A DNA stretch of 7,073 nt. It comes from Nitrospina sp. (GTDB lineage: Bacteria; Nitrospinota; Nitrospinia; Nitrospinales; VA-1). Below the pieces are notes generated by a model. That model was not told where the DNA came from. It made no database searches and was given only the letters and a program-made list of their open reading frames with translations. Position 1 is the stretch's first letter. Every line of letters starts with the position of its first letter. The translations under genes and the position numbers were made by a program. Below, piece by piece: positions 1-7,061 of this stretch. The stretch spans positions 1 to 7,073 of the forward strand of contig DODH01000097.1 of NCBI GenBank assembly GCA_003545625.1, given 5' to 3'.

Positions 1-73
1 AGGGTAAGAGCTAAGTTCAAATATAACGTCCGCGAGCAAAGAGTTATCTCGGTTCAAAAAGCTATTGCAATTT

Positions 74-99
74 GCCACCGGCCGCTTGAGACCGGCGGC
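74..99 (-). terminator. GC-rich stem-loop at the metH 3' end, possible terminator
   Basis: Read on the minus strand, arms at 99-92 (GCCGCCGG) and 81-74 (CCGGTGGC) pair over 8 bp with one G-U wobble, around a 10-base loop. The 5' arm begins at the first base of the metH TAG stop as read on the plus strand (position 99). The stem is strong, but the nearest T-run (TTTTT on the minus strand, positions 56-60) lies about 13 bases past the stem instead of directly after it. This is therefore either an imperfect intrinsic terminator or a 3'-end-stabilising hairpin. The remaining flank, 1-73, shows no gene or RNA that I recognise. Confidence 0.45.
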
Positions 100-3000
100 T
101 AGTTGTAGCTGGCATCTTTATGAAAACAGACCGCCGCCGCAGTCGTACTGGGTGGGTAAAACTCATTTGCTGATGTCAGGGTCACTCCAATATCCTCCGC
201 TTCGAGAAGTTCCCAGATAAGACGATTGTAAGACAAATCCGTTATTGCTGGATAACCTGGACTATAACGCTGGCCCCGATAATCTTTTTTCGTTCCACTT
301 CCGTGGCGAAGCAGTTGATGGATGTATTCCGCAAGGTCCTCAGCCACTCGGTCGCTCAACCCCTGCAGGTATAACGCCGACTCGCTGTCATTCTGCGCCT
401 TGAACCCTTCAACACCCGCTTCGACCTTGTTTCCAGCGGTGGTAATCTGCAATCCAATCACATCCCACTGTCCAGAGGCTTTGGTATGGAAATACTGCCC
501 CACCGAAAAGATATCCTTCCTCCCCTTTCCGATGCAGACATCGAACCGGATTCGAGCTAACTCTTTTTCCCGGTTTTGCGGATCGCAAATAATGACTTCA
601 TCGCCATCCGATTGCGCCGGGAAAAGCGCAAACCGTGCTTTAGGAACGATCCATCCGTTCTGTTCCGCTTTTTCAATCCAGGTTTTTTGTAAATCCTGAA
701 GTTGTTGCAAGGTCACGCCCTTTAAAACCCAGGATGATTTTTTACCGAACTTCCAATTTAACGAATACAAACTTTTCTTATCCATGCTTGCTGCAAGCTT
801 ATGCAGTTTGAACTCGACCTTGTGAATTCCATATCCTTCCGAAGGAACTTCATGATGCCTGAAAGAGACTTTTCTTCGCGGCAGGGTCTGTAAAAGTTTA
901 TCTTTTTCCGCCTGAATTCCCTTTGCCCGTTGATATTCGCGCAAAAGCTGTTTGCGGTTTTCTTTCAGAAAAACAGACCGCTTAGCAGAGTCCATAAGCT
1001 GGCCCATGATGTTGACGCCATCCATTCCACTTTTGCAGTAAAAAACATTGTCCATGATCGCTTCCATATCTTCGCCGCCATGCATCGCCACATACCCGGC
1101 ATGGCGGTTATTAACAGGAGCCCCACCAATAAGAATGGGAATGGAATATTTTCGGTCGAGCAACATACGAGCGACCGTTATCATATGATTGGAGGTTTGT
1201 ACCAGCAAGGCGCTCATGCCGATGGCATCGGCGCTTTCCTGCTCGGCTGTGTCAATGAACCGGTCCAGCGGAACCTGAACCCCAAGATCAATCACCCGGT
1301 AGCCATAATTTTCCAGCAAGGTTTTCGCCAGGTCCTTGCCGATACTATGCACATCCTGATAAACGGTGCCAATCACCACCACCCCTTTATAGTCAATCTC
1401 AGCACCGGGTTCGACCCCGCTCTGAAAACGCATGAAGCTTTCGAGAAACAGCATCACATGGCGCATCACATCGGCGCTTTTTAAAAGATGCGGCAGGCTC
1501 ACTTCTCCCCGGCCAAAAGCATCTCCCAACTCGCGCATGGCTATCATGAGATGACCGCTTATAAAATCCAGCGGCGCATGGGTTTCGATAGCTTTGGCGA
1601 CATCCACCACAATGCGGTCTGTGTAAGGAAAAACACCACCATCTTTTTCAATATTTCCTTCCTCTTTTTGTTTAAAGCCGTCCTTGATCCGCTGGCAAAT
1701 GCTTTCTTCCAGAACAAGATCCTGATATTCGACCTTTTTGACCTTCACACCTGTTTTTTTGGTCAACGCAATCTCTTCTAACTCCTCAAAGGAATCCATG
1801 TCGCGATCCAGGATGACCCGCAAGGCCAGGGCCACATCATTTTCCGGCAGGCTCTCAAGTGGAACATAATGGTGCGGATTCAAAATTGCGCAGTCCAGCC
1901 CGGCCTTTCTAGCTTCGTCCAGGAAAACACTGGTCAGCACCTTTCGCATATATGGCTTGGCGGCGAGCCCGTTGGTCAGGTTGCCCACACCCATGCTGGT
2001 TTTAAGATCCGGATGAATGGCCTTGATGCGGGGCAGGCATTTTAAAGTCTCAGCACAAAAGTTAAGACCCTCCACCGATTCCGATCCGATGGGGTAGGCA
2101 TTGACATCAATAAGAATTTGGTCGGGTGTCACATTAAATTTTTCTCCAGCCTGTTTCACAATTTCTGCGGCCAACTCATATTTTTCATCTGCGGTCTGGC
2201 CCGGCCCTTCTGGCCCGTTCACCAAAGCAATGTAAAGGGGACAATGTTCCGCGGTTTGAGACAACACCGCCTCCAACTTGCTCACCCCCTCTTTATATTC
2301 TTCCAGGCTGATGGAATTGATAATCGGCCTTCCCGGATAGGTTTCGATAGCGCTCTGGAGTGCCTCCACCGAAAAGGAATCGAGGCACATGACGCCCTTA
2401 AAGTCACTGGTCAATGCATAAATTATTTCGGGCAATACCACTTCGGTTTCCACGACATTGCTGTCCATACAAACATCAATGATATCGATTCCCAAATCCT
2501 TGACCTGCTCTTGCACCACCTCTTCCAAAATGGTCATCTGAATTCCATCGTCCCTCTCCACCGCTTCGCGTACCTTTTTACTGCCCCTTACGTTCAGCCT
2601 TTCCCCAATGCGAACCAAGCCCTCCGAACTGTCCAGGACCACCGCTTCCTGCGGACCCGAAACATAAACCTTGCTGGCAGGTAAAGTCCGTTGTGGCACG
2701 ACACCCTTCAACCGGTTAGACAGGGCACGAATATGGTCCGGAGTGGTTCCGCAGCAGCCACCAACAATGGCGACCCCGAATTCTGTTACGAAACGTTCGA
2801 CATAATCCGCCATTTCTTCAGGTTGCAGCTTGTAGCAGGTTTTGCCATCTTCAGAAACCGGTTGCCCGGCATTGGGCACGATGGATATGGGGTGACGGCA
2901 GACTCGACTCAGTTTTTCCACCGTTTTTTGCATCAGCTCCGGGCCGGTATTGCAGTTGATGCCAAAGGCAGAAATTCCCATGCCCTGCACAGCAACATAG

Positions 3001-3716
3001 GCCGCATGAATATCGGTATTAAAAATCTGCATTTTGGAAAAATTATCCACCGTGACCTGGGCGATAATGGGAAGCTTTTTACCGGATTCCTCGAAAGCTT
3101 TGTTGGCTCCGATCAGTGAAGCCTTCAACTCCAGAATATCCTGTTGCGTTTCAAACAAAAGAACATCGGCATCGCCTTCGATCAAACCCAGGACCTGCTT
3201 TTTATTGTTGTCAACAATTTGGGCCCAGGTGGCTTTTTTGAGATCGGCCTCGGTCTTGGAAATAACATAATTGGAAGGCCCGATGGAACCGGCAATGAAC
3301 AAAGGCCGCCCATCATAGTCCGACGAGGCTTTATACCGGTCTATCGCCCTTCTGGCGATTCGGCACCCCTCAACATTCAAGTGCCAGGTGATGGCAGAAT
3401 AATCCGATGCCTTAAGGTCCAGGTCTTTCGGAATGGCTTTGATATCGGCCAGGTCAATATCCTTAAAATCGAATTCGGCCAAACGCAGAGGAGAAGCCCC
3501 AAAAGTGTTGGTCTCGATCAGGTTGGCCCCCGCCTGCAAATATTTCAGGTGTATACCTTCCAGCTCATCCGGACGGGAAAAGATCAAAAGGTCGGTCAGC
3601 ATTTTATACGCGGGACCGCCGAATGCGGAATCCTCCAACGTCAGGTTTTGCACCATGGTTCCCATGGCTCCATCCAGGAGAAGTACCTGGGTTCCTAAAA
3701 ATTCATCAAATTTCAT
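99..3716 (-). CDS. metH: Cobalamin-dependent methionine synthase (5-methyltetrahydrofolate-homocysteine methyltransferase)
   Basis: Cytosolic enzyme that moves a methyl group from 5-methyltetrahydrofolate via protein-bound cobalamin to homocysteine, giving methionine and tetrahydrofolate. At 1205 residues it is close to the usual full length (about 1,230 in E. coli), and all four modules are visible. Residues about 1-337 are the homocysteine-binding barrel, starting LLLDGAMGTM, with zinc ligands Cys255 (GINCNTGP) and Cys321/Cys322 (GGCCGTTPDH). Residues about 365-640 are the pterin-binding barrel (RIGERLNVRGS at 369-379). Residues about 690-770 are the cobalamin cap. Residues about 775-915 are the B12 Rossmann domain, with DVHSIG at 788-793 and His790 as the expected cobalt ligand. 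Residues about 945-1205 are the AdoMet reactivation domain (RYSPGYPA at 1150-1157). The ATG start fits the family N-terminus; the upstream Shine-Dalgarno (GGA) is weak. Oddities: extra residues around 84-112, and departures from E. coli MetH in the pterin and activation domains. It is the last of three collinear minus-strand genes. No cobalamin or SAM riboswitch is recognisable in the 80-base leader. Confidence 0.97.
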   Translation of the reverse strand: MKFDEFLGTQVLLLDGAMGTMVQNLTLEDSAFGGPAYKMLTDLLIFSRPDELEGIHLKYLQAGANLIETNTFGASPLRLAEFDFKDIDLADIKAIPKDLDLKASDYSAITWHLNVEGCRIARRAIDRYKASSDYDGRPLFIAGSIGPSNYVISKTEADLKKATWAQIVDNNKKQVLGLIEGDADVLLFETQQDILELKASLIGANKAFEESGKKLPIIAQVTVDNFSKMQIFNTDIHAAYVAVQGMGISAFGINCNTGPELMQKTVEKLSRVCRHPISIVPNAGQPVSEDGKTCYKLQPEEMADYVERFVTEFGVAIVGGCCGTTPDHIRALSNRLKGVVPQRTLPASKVYVSGPQEAVVLDSSEGLVRIGERLNVRGSKKVREAVERDDGIQMTILEEVVQEQVKDLGIDIIDVCMDSNVVETEVVLPEIIYALTSDFKGVMCLDSFSVEALQSAIETYPGRPIINSISLEEYKEGVSKLEAVLSQTAEHCPLYIALVNGPEGPGQTADEKYELAAEIVKQAGEKFNVTPDQILIDVNAYPIGSESVEGLNFCAETLKCLPRIKAIHPDLKTSMGVGNLTNGLAAKPYMRKVLTSVFLDEARKAGLDCAILNPHHYVPLESLPENDVALALRVILDRDMDSFEELEEIALTKKTGVKVKKVEYQDLVLEESICQRIKDGFKQKEEGNIEKDGGVFPYTDRIVVDVAKAIETHAPLDFISGHLMIAMRELGDAFGRGEVSLPHLLKSADVMRHVMLFLESFMRFQSGVEPGAEIDYKGVVVIGTVYQDVHSIGKDLAKTLLENYGYRVIDLGVQVPLDRFIDTAEQESADAIGMSALLVQTSNHMITVARMLLDRKYSIPILIGGAPVNNRHAGYVAMHGGEDMEAIMDNVFYCKSGMDGVNIMGQLMDSAKRSVFLKENRKQLLREYQRAKGIQAEKDKLLQTLPRRKVSFRHHEVPSEGYGIHKVEFKLHKLAASMDKKSLYSLNWKFGKKSSWVLKGVTLQQLQDLQKTWIEKAEQNGWIVPKARFALFPAQSDGDEVIICDPQNREKELARIRFDVCIGKGRKDIFSVGQYFHTKASGQWDVIGLQITTAGNKVEAGVEGFKAQNDSESALYLQGLSDRVAEDLAEYIHQLLRHGSGTKKDYRGQRYSPGYPAITDLSYNRLIWELLEAEDIGVTLTSANEFYPPSTTAAAVCFHKDASYN

Positions 3717-3748
3717 TTTTATTCCATTCGTTTTTCAAATTACATCTA

Positions 3749-3791
3749 TGACAGAGTACTGAAAAACTCTTTTGAGTAGAAAAAACTGTCA
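3749..3791 (-). promoter_or_regulatory. Nested inverted repeats in the metH leader
   Basis: The 80-base gap between the porin stop and the metH start contains an outer perfect 6-bp inverted repeat, TGACAG (3749-3754) and CTGTCA (3786-3791). Inside it, ACTC (3766-3769) and GAGT (3774-3777) can form a 4-bp hairpin over TTTT. An alternative pairing uses AGAGT (3753-3757) with ACTCT (3766-3770), so the two inner hairpins exclude each other and the second also competes with the outer stem. On the minus strand, short T-runs follow the inner stem. It could be a weak porin terminator, an operator or a structured leader of metH. It is too short for a known SAM or cobalamin riboswitch. Confidence 0.3.
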
Positions 3792-3796
3792 CCCTG

Positions 3797-5050
3797 CTAA
3801 AACTCAATTTGTGCCCGCATTTGAAATGCGGTGACCTCTTCGTTCCCGGCTTTCGGGTCGGTGTCGATCAAAACCACATTGGCCATAAACCGAATCAGAG
3901 GATTGACATACCAGTTGAGGCCAAGTGTTATGTTTTCCTCCTCTCCTCCAAAGATGACATCGTCATTCAAATCAATCTGGCTATATCGAAGGCCCAGTTC
4001 CCAGGCGCCCACTCCACCCTGACCGGCATTGTTATTGGGTCTTATGCGCGAGAACGCTCCGCTCTTATGTTTATAATTCCGCGACTCGCCGGTCAAAAAC
4101 CAACTTGCAAAAATATAACTGCCCTGAAAATCCACATCGGAAAAATTGGCCTTTCGCCTGACAGTTGAGTAAAAATATTCGCCCTGCACAGAAAACGGCC
4201 CACAGACCACCGCTGCCTCCACTACAGTGTTCACATAAGAAAGTGCCTGACCAATATCCCCGGTATCCACCAGACTGATCGAAGTCACCGCCGATTCCGG
4301 TTTAGAACTGAAACTCACACTCTGCAAGTCATCAGATACCCCCCGAAACGCCACCGCAACACCAAGATGAACCGCCTGTGTTTTTTCATGTACGGGAGAA
4401 AGGGTCAACCGGCCGGTCACGCCATAACCTTCCCCATCAATTCGGGTGTCTCCGGGTCCTTCCCCAAAGACTCCGCCGGACGCAGTCCAGTGATCCCCAT
4501 AAGTAAAAACCCCCACACCAATATTTCTTCCCGGCACAAAGGTGTTCGGCAACGCTCTTTCCATAAAAGGGATGTACTTGGAACTGGTCAACTCCTCGAG
4601 ACTGAAAGGCTCCTTGAAATTACCGATCTTGACAACCGTCTTCTCAAAACCGGAGTAAGCGATGTAGGCATCCTTAACGGAAACCACATTGTCGGCAAAA
4701 TCAATCTGTGATTTGAATTTCCAATCCTCATAAACTTTTCCGGCAAAAAACAGGCGCGCTCGGCGGACTTTGGTCCCGCTTCCCAAATCCCGGTCTTCCT
4801 CATCATAAACCGCGGCATCCAGTTGCAAGCGGCCTCCAATGCGAAACTGGAAGTCCGAAGATTTTTGCCGAAATCCTTCCTCGACCTTTTTACCAACGGG
4901 AGCCTTTTTCTCCCGCTTCAATTTTTCGTATTGTTTTCGGGTAATGGTTCCGTTATCACGAAGGATTTCCAGAAGATCCTCCTGGGCTGATCCGTTTACA
5001 GGCAACAACAGAATAGAAAATAAAAGGATTATGAAATAATAAATCTTCAT
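3797..5050 (-). CDS. OprO/OprP-type (phosphate-selective family) outer-membrane porin
   Basis: A 417-residue predicted outer-membrane beta-barrel. Residues 1-22 are a Sec signal peptide: MKIYYF, a hydrophobic core, then GSA before Gln23. Residues about 24-47 (DLLEILRDNGTITRKQYEKL and a basic tail) form the short helical segment often seen at the mature N-terminus of this family. The barrel starts near residue 66 with FQFRIGGRLQLDAAVYD. It then shows typical OprP-family blocks: GTKVRRARLFFAGKVYEDWKFK (92-113), IDFAD (116-120), KIGNFKEPFSLEELTSSKYI (141-160) and FVPGRNIGV (171-179). Later strands alternate aromatic and hydrophobic residues, and the chain ends QIEF with a C-terminal Phe, the usual BAM-recognition ending. 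Family membership is clear. The substrate is not: many members of this Pfam family are not phosphate channels, and no pst, pho or transporter genes are next to it. It lies 59 bases after the upstream lipoprotein gene and 80 before metH. A weak GGTAAG ribosome-binding site precedes ATG. Confidence 0.9.
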   Translation of the reverse strand: MKIYYFIILLFSILLLPVNGSAQEDLLEILRDNGTITRKQYEKLKREKKAPVGKKVEEGFRQKSSDFQFRIGGRLQLDAAVYDEEDRDLGSGTKVRRARLFFAGKVYEDWKFKSQIDFADNVVSVKDAYIAYSGFEKTVVKIGNFKEPFSLEELTSSKYIPFMERALPNTFVPGRNIGVGVFTYGDHWTASGGVFGEGPGDTRIDGEGYGVTGRLTLSPVHEKTQAVHLGVAVAFRGVSDDLQSVSFSSKPESAVTSISLVDTGDIGQALSYVNTVVEAAVVCGPFSVQGEYFYSTVRRKANFSDVDFQGSYIFASWFLTGESRNYKHKSGAFSRIRPNNNAGQGGVGAWELGLRYSQIDLNDDVIFGGEEENITLGLNWYVNPLIRFMANVVLIDTDPKAGNEEVTAFQMRAQIEF

Positions 5051-5109
5051 TCAACTTACCGTGAAAAAAACTTTCAAAAACGTCAACCTACCTTGAATTG
5101 ACCATATAT

Positions 5110-5994
5110 TCAATGGGATTTCTCGGGCTGGGATGGCTTGGTTCCGAAAACCCTTTGCATAAACGAGGGGCGGTCCTTCGCGCATCGGAAACCCACATCC
5201 TTTTTCCGCGCCAGTGGGTTGAGATGCTCGCGGTAAGAAGCACGGGCTTTAAGGGAAACAACCTTTAAAAATTCCTTTTTACTGAAATGCCCCACTCCCA
5301 TATACGACAACCCACGCACCACGATCTGTTTCTTTGCATAGTCTGGAGTTTTAAACGTGTTTCCGGGATAAGGTTGATAATACTCCCAAACCCATTCCCA
5401 GACGTTGCCAACCATATCCTGAACCTTATAAGGACTGGCACTTTTGGGGAAACTGCCCACCGGTTTGAGGCCCTGACCTTTTTTCTTTCTCGGAGAAAGG
5501 GCCAAGTTCGCCACACCGGGCATGAAGTCATCTCCCCAGGGGTAGATGAATCCGGCTCGACCCCTTGCGGCTTTTTCCCATTCTGTTTCAGTGGGCAATC
5601 GCTTGCCAGCCCATTTCGCGTAGTCACTGGCGTCAAAATAATTCACTTCGATCACCGGCAGGTTATCCTGCCCTTCGGGAAACCTCTGGCCCTTCCAGTA
5701 ACGCGGCGGTTTGTGGTCGGTGGCCTGGCAAAAAATATAATATTTTAAATTTGTAACCTCGTAGCGGTCGATGTAGAAATCGGCAATGTCGATGCGCCGC
5801 TCAGGAGATTCATCGGCAAACCAGGGTTTGTGGAGCCCCAAAGAAAGCGCGTGGTTTTCCTCGTCCGTCTGGTTGGTTCCAATGGTAAACTCTCCCGAAG
5901 GAATCAGAACCATACCTTCGGGAATTTTTTCCATACAACCGGAAAGAATCAACCCCAGGGTGATGGTCCATAATATTTTTTGGATCGATTGCAT
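5110..5994 (-). CDS. Lipoprotein with FGE-sulfatase (SUMF1-like) domain, probably not an active formylglycine-generating enzyme
   Basis: A 294-residue protein when started at the ATG at 5994-5992. This start is chosen because it gives a clean lipoprotein signal peptide with lipobox LSGC (17-20, lipidated Cys20). An in-frame ATG further upstream at 6108 would add 38 polar residues and bury the signal. Met21 at +2 is not a retention Asp, so an outer-membrane location is expected. The SUMF1/FGE fold runs from about 28 to 272: MVLIPSGEFTIG (28-39), DRYEVTN (76-82), VNYFDASDYAKWAGKRLPTETEWEKAAR (117-144), YPWGD (151-155), MVGNVWEWVWEYY (194-206), VRGLSYMG (226-233) and DVGFRCAKD (266-274). The active-site Cys pair of true FGEs, found in the segment between the RGGS-like block and the GFRCA block, is absent; the corresponding stretch contains SLKARASYREHLNP and no Cys. 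Residual Cys are Cys20, Cys89 and Cys271. A structural, binding or non-FGE role is more likely. It is the first gene of the minus-strand trio, and its start overlaps that of the divergent ParB-like gene. Confidence 0.88.
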   Translation of the reverse strand: MQSIQKILWTITLGLILSGCMEKIPEGMVLIPSGEFTIGTNQTDEENHALSLGLHKPWFADESPERRIDIADFYIDRYEVTNLKYYIFCQATDHKPPRYWKGQRFPEGQDNLPVIEVNYFDASDYAKWAGKRLPTETEWEKAARGRAGFIYPWGDDFMPGVANLALSPRKKKGQGLKPVGSFPKSASPYKVQDMVGNVWEWVWEYYQPYPGNTFKTPDYAKKQIVVRGLSYMGVGHFSKKEFLKVVSLKARASYREHLNPLARKKDVGFRCAKDRPSFMQRVFGTKPSQPEKSH

Positions 5995-6973
5995 GAAAAT
6001 CAAACTTTCTGATGTTTCCGAAATCCCATTAACAGATATCGACCCTGAAGACCGGTTGACGGATTTCTCGCTGGACGGCTGTCCGGAAAAGTTAACCGAC
6101 TCGGTCAAAGTGATCGGTATCCGGCACCCTATTTCCGTCTGTCCATCCGGGAATCGTTACGCCATAGTCAGTGGGCACAAGCGTTTCCAGGCGGCCCCCC
6201 GATCGGGCTTGACCAGCATCCCCGCCTTCATCATACCTGAAATAGATGATGCATCGCGATTGGTCATAAACCTGAACGAAAATTTCGGGCAACGGCATTA
6301 TAGCGATATTGAAAAGGGACTCATCCTAAACAAACTCAAGCATGCTGGAATTTCTGATGAAACCATTATTGAAGAGTATATGCCTTTACTGGAACTGGAA
6401 CGCAGTAAAAAAATATTTCTGGACTTATCCTCCGTTGCAACACTGAGCCTCAAATTAAAAAAACTCCTGCACCGTGCCGGAGTTCCGGTTAAAACCTTCA
6501 GCACATTTTACAAATGGAACGAAGAAAGTAGGACGGCGGCGGAAAACCTGTTTTCAACCCTAAAACCGGGGGTTAATAAATGGCGGGAACTTTTAGAACT
6601 CCTTGATGAAATCGCTACAAGAGATAACACCACAACGGGAAATATTTTATCCCAGGACGATATCAAAAAGATTCTGGGGATATCGGGCCTGACTCCTCCA
6701 CAACAGTATGACAAAATCCACCAGGTTCTTACCAACCGGCGTTATCCGGTTCTATCCGATATGAGAAAGCAGGTCGCTCGCACTCTCGATGAAATGGAGC
6801 TGGATGATAAAACCCGTCTCAAGTTTCAGCAAACATTCGAGAGCAACGAGTTAAAACTGGAACTGAAATTCCAAAGTGAAAAAGAATTGTCCCAGCAGGT
6901 AGAAAAAATTTTTAAAGCCCTGCAGTCCGGCTCGGTAGAAAAGTTGATACGCATATTCCAGAGCATCGGGTAA
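5993..6973 (+). CDS. Orphan ParB/Spo0J-like N-terminal-domain protein
   Basis: A 326-residue predicted cytosolic protein. Residues about 1-82 resemble the ParB/Srx N-terminal domain: IPLTDIDPEDR (11-21), LTDSVKVIGIRHPISV (34-49), RYAIVSGHKRFQAA (55-68) and SIPAFII (75-81). NLNENFGQRHYSDIE (93-107) matches the ENxxR...IE block. GHKR replaces the usual GERR, and Gln100 falls where ENxxR places Arg (Arg101 follows), so CTP binding is uncertain. Residues about 108-215 are mostly helical and occupy the place of the ParB DNA-binding domain, but I cannot point to a clear helix-turn-helix. The C-terminus (about 256-326) is charged and amphipathic, possibly a dimerising coiled coil. I chose the ATG at 5993 because homology-like sequence begins within a few residues, with a weak GGAT at 5982-5985 ahead of it. 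The frame stays open upstream to 5786, but that stretch is antisense to the lipoprotein gene. There is no parA partner in the window, so this may be a regulator or a non-segregation ParB-like protein. Confidence 0.82.
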   Translation: MKIKLSDVSEIPLTDIDPEDRLTDFSLDGCPEKLTDSVKVIGIRHPISVCPSGNRYAIVSGHKRFQAAPRSGLTSIPAFIIPEIDDASRLVINLNENFGQRHYSDIEKGLILNKLKHAGISDETIIEEYMPLLELERSKKIFLDLSSVATLSLKLKKLLHRAGVPVKTFSTFYKWNEESRTAAENLFSTLKPGVNKWRELLELLDEIATRDNTTTGNILSQDDIKKILGISGLTPPQQYDKIHQVLTNRRYPVLSDMRKQVARTLDEMELDDKTRLKFQQTFESNELKLELKFQSEKELSQQVEKIFKALQSGSVEKLIRIFQSIG

Positions 6974-6987
6974 AAAAATCTTTCAAC

Positions 6988-7061
6988 CACAGATAGACAC
7001 AGATGAACAGAGATAACAAGCTTCCCCCTGCGTGATATCCTCTTCATAAACCTTCATGCCC
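6988..7061. repeat. 10-bp-phased intergenic repeat block (CACAGATRRA and CTTCATNNNC units)
   Basis: Just after the ParB-like gene there are three consecutive 10-bp units, CACAGATAGA (6988-6997), CACAGATGAA (6998-7007) and CAGAGATAAC (7008-7017). After a 24-base spacer come two further 10-bp units, CTTCATAAAC (7042-7051) and CTTCATGCCC (7052-7061). The ACCACAGAT...CACAGATGAACA wording followed by CCTTCATG units resembles a dispersed non-coding repeat I associate with intergenic regions of several unrelated bacterial genomes; that is recollection, not a search result. No transposase or target-site duplication is visible. A small CCC-TAAAA-GGG hairpin (7059-7069) closes the block near the window end. 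Confidence 0.6.

Noticed and set aside
50..73. GGTTCAAAA resembling a tRNA T-loop.
   Set aside because: No acceptor stem, D-arm or anticodon arm can be built around it in the available bases.
930..3698. Several long plus-strand open frames (for example 930-1484, 2118-2684, 3144-3698) opposite metH.
   Set aside because: They are antisense to a well-supported 1205-residue MetH, have low-complexity or random-looking translations, and match no family I recognise.
5051..5109. TTGACG on the minus strand before the porin gene, as a -35 box.
   Set aside because: No acceptable -10 box lies at 16-18 bases, so I did not call a promoter.
5786..5992. Upstream extension of the ParB-like frame to an ATG at 5786 (69 more residues).
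   Set aside because: The extension is fully antisense to the conserved FGE-like domain and signal peptide of the lipoprotein and does not look like protein sequence. The ParB-like domain begins just after the ATG at 5993.
5995..6108. Upstream start of the lipoprotein gene at 6108 (38 more residues).
   Set aside because: It would place a polar stretch before the signal peptide and lipobox and is antisense to the ParB-domain N-terminus. The ATG at 5994 gives a normal lipoprotein signal.
6826..7047. Minus-strand 73-residue open frame.
   Set aside because: It mostly lies antisense to the ParB-like gene 3' end and otherwise reads through the repeat block. There is no recognisable domain.
6983..7057. 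Small minus-strand ORF of 24 codons starting MKVYEEDITQ and ending SICG.
   Set aside because: It consists almost wholly of the phased repeat and spacer and has no ribosome-binding site. A translated repeat is the simpler explanation.
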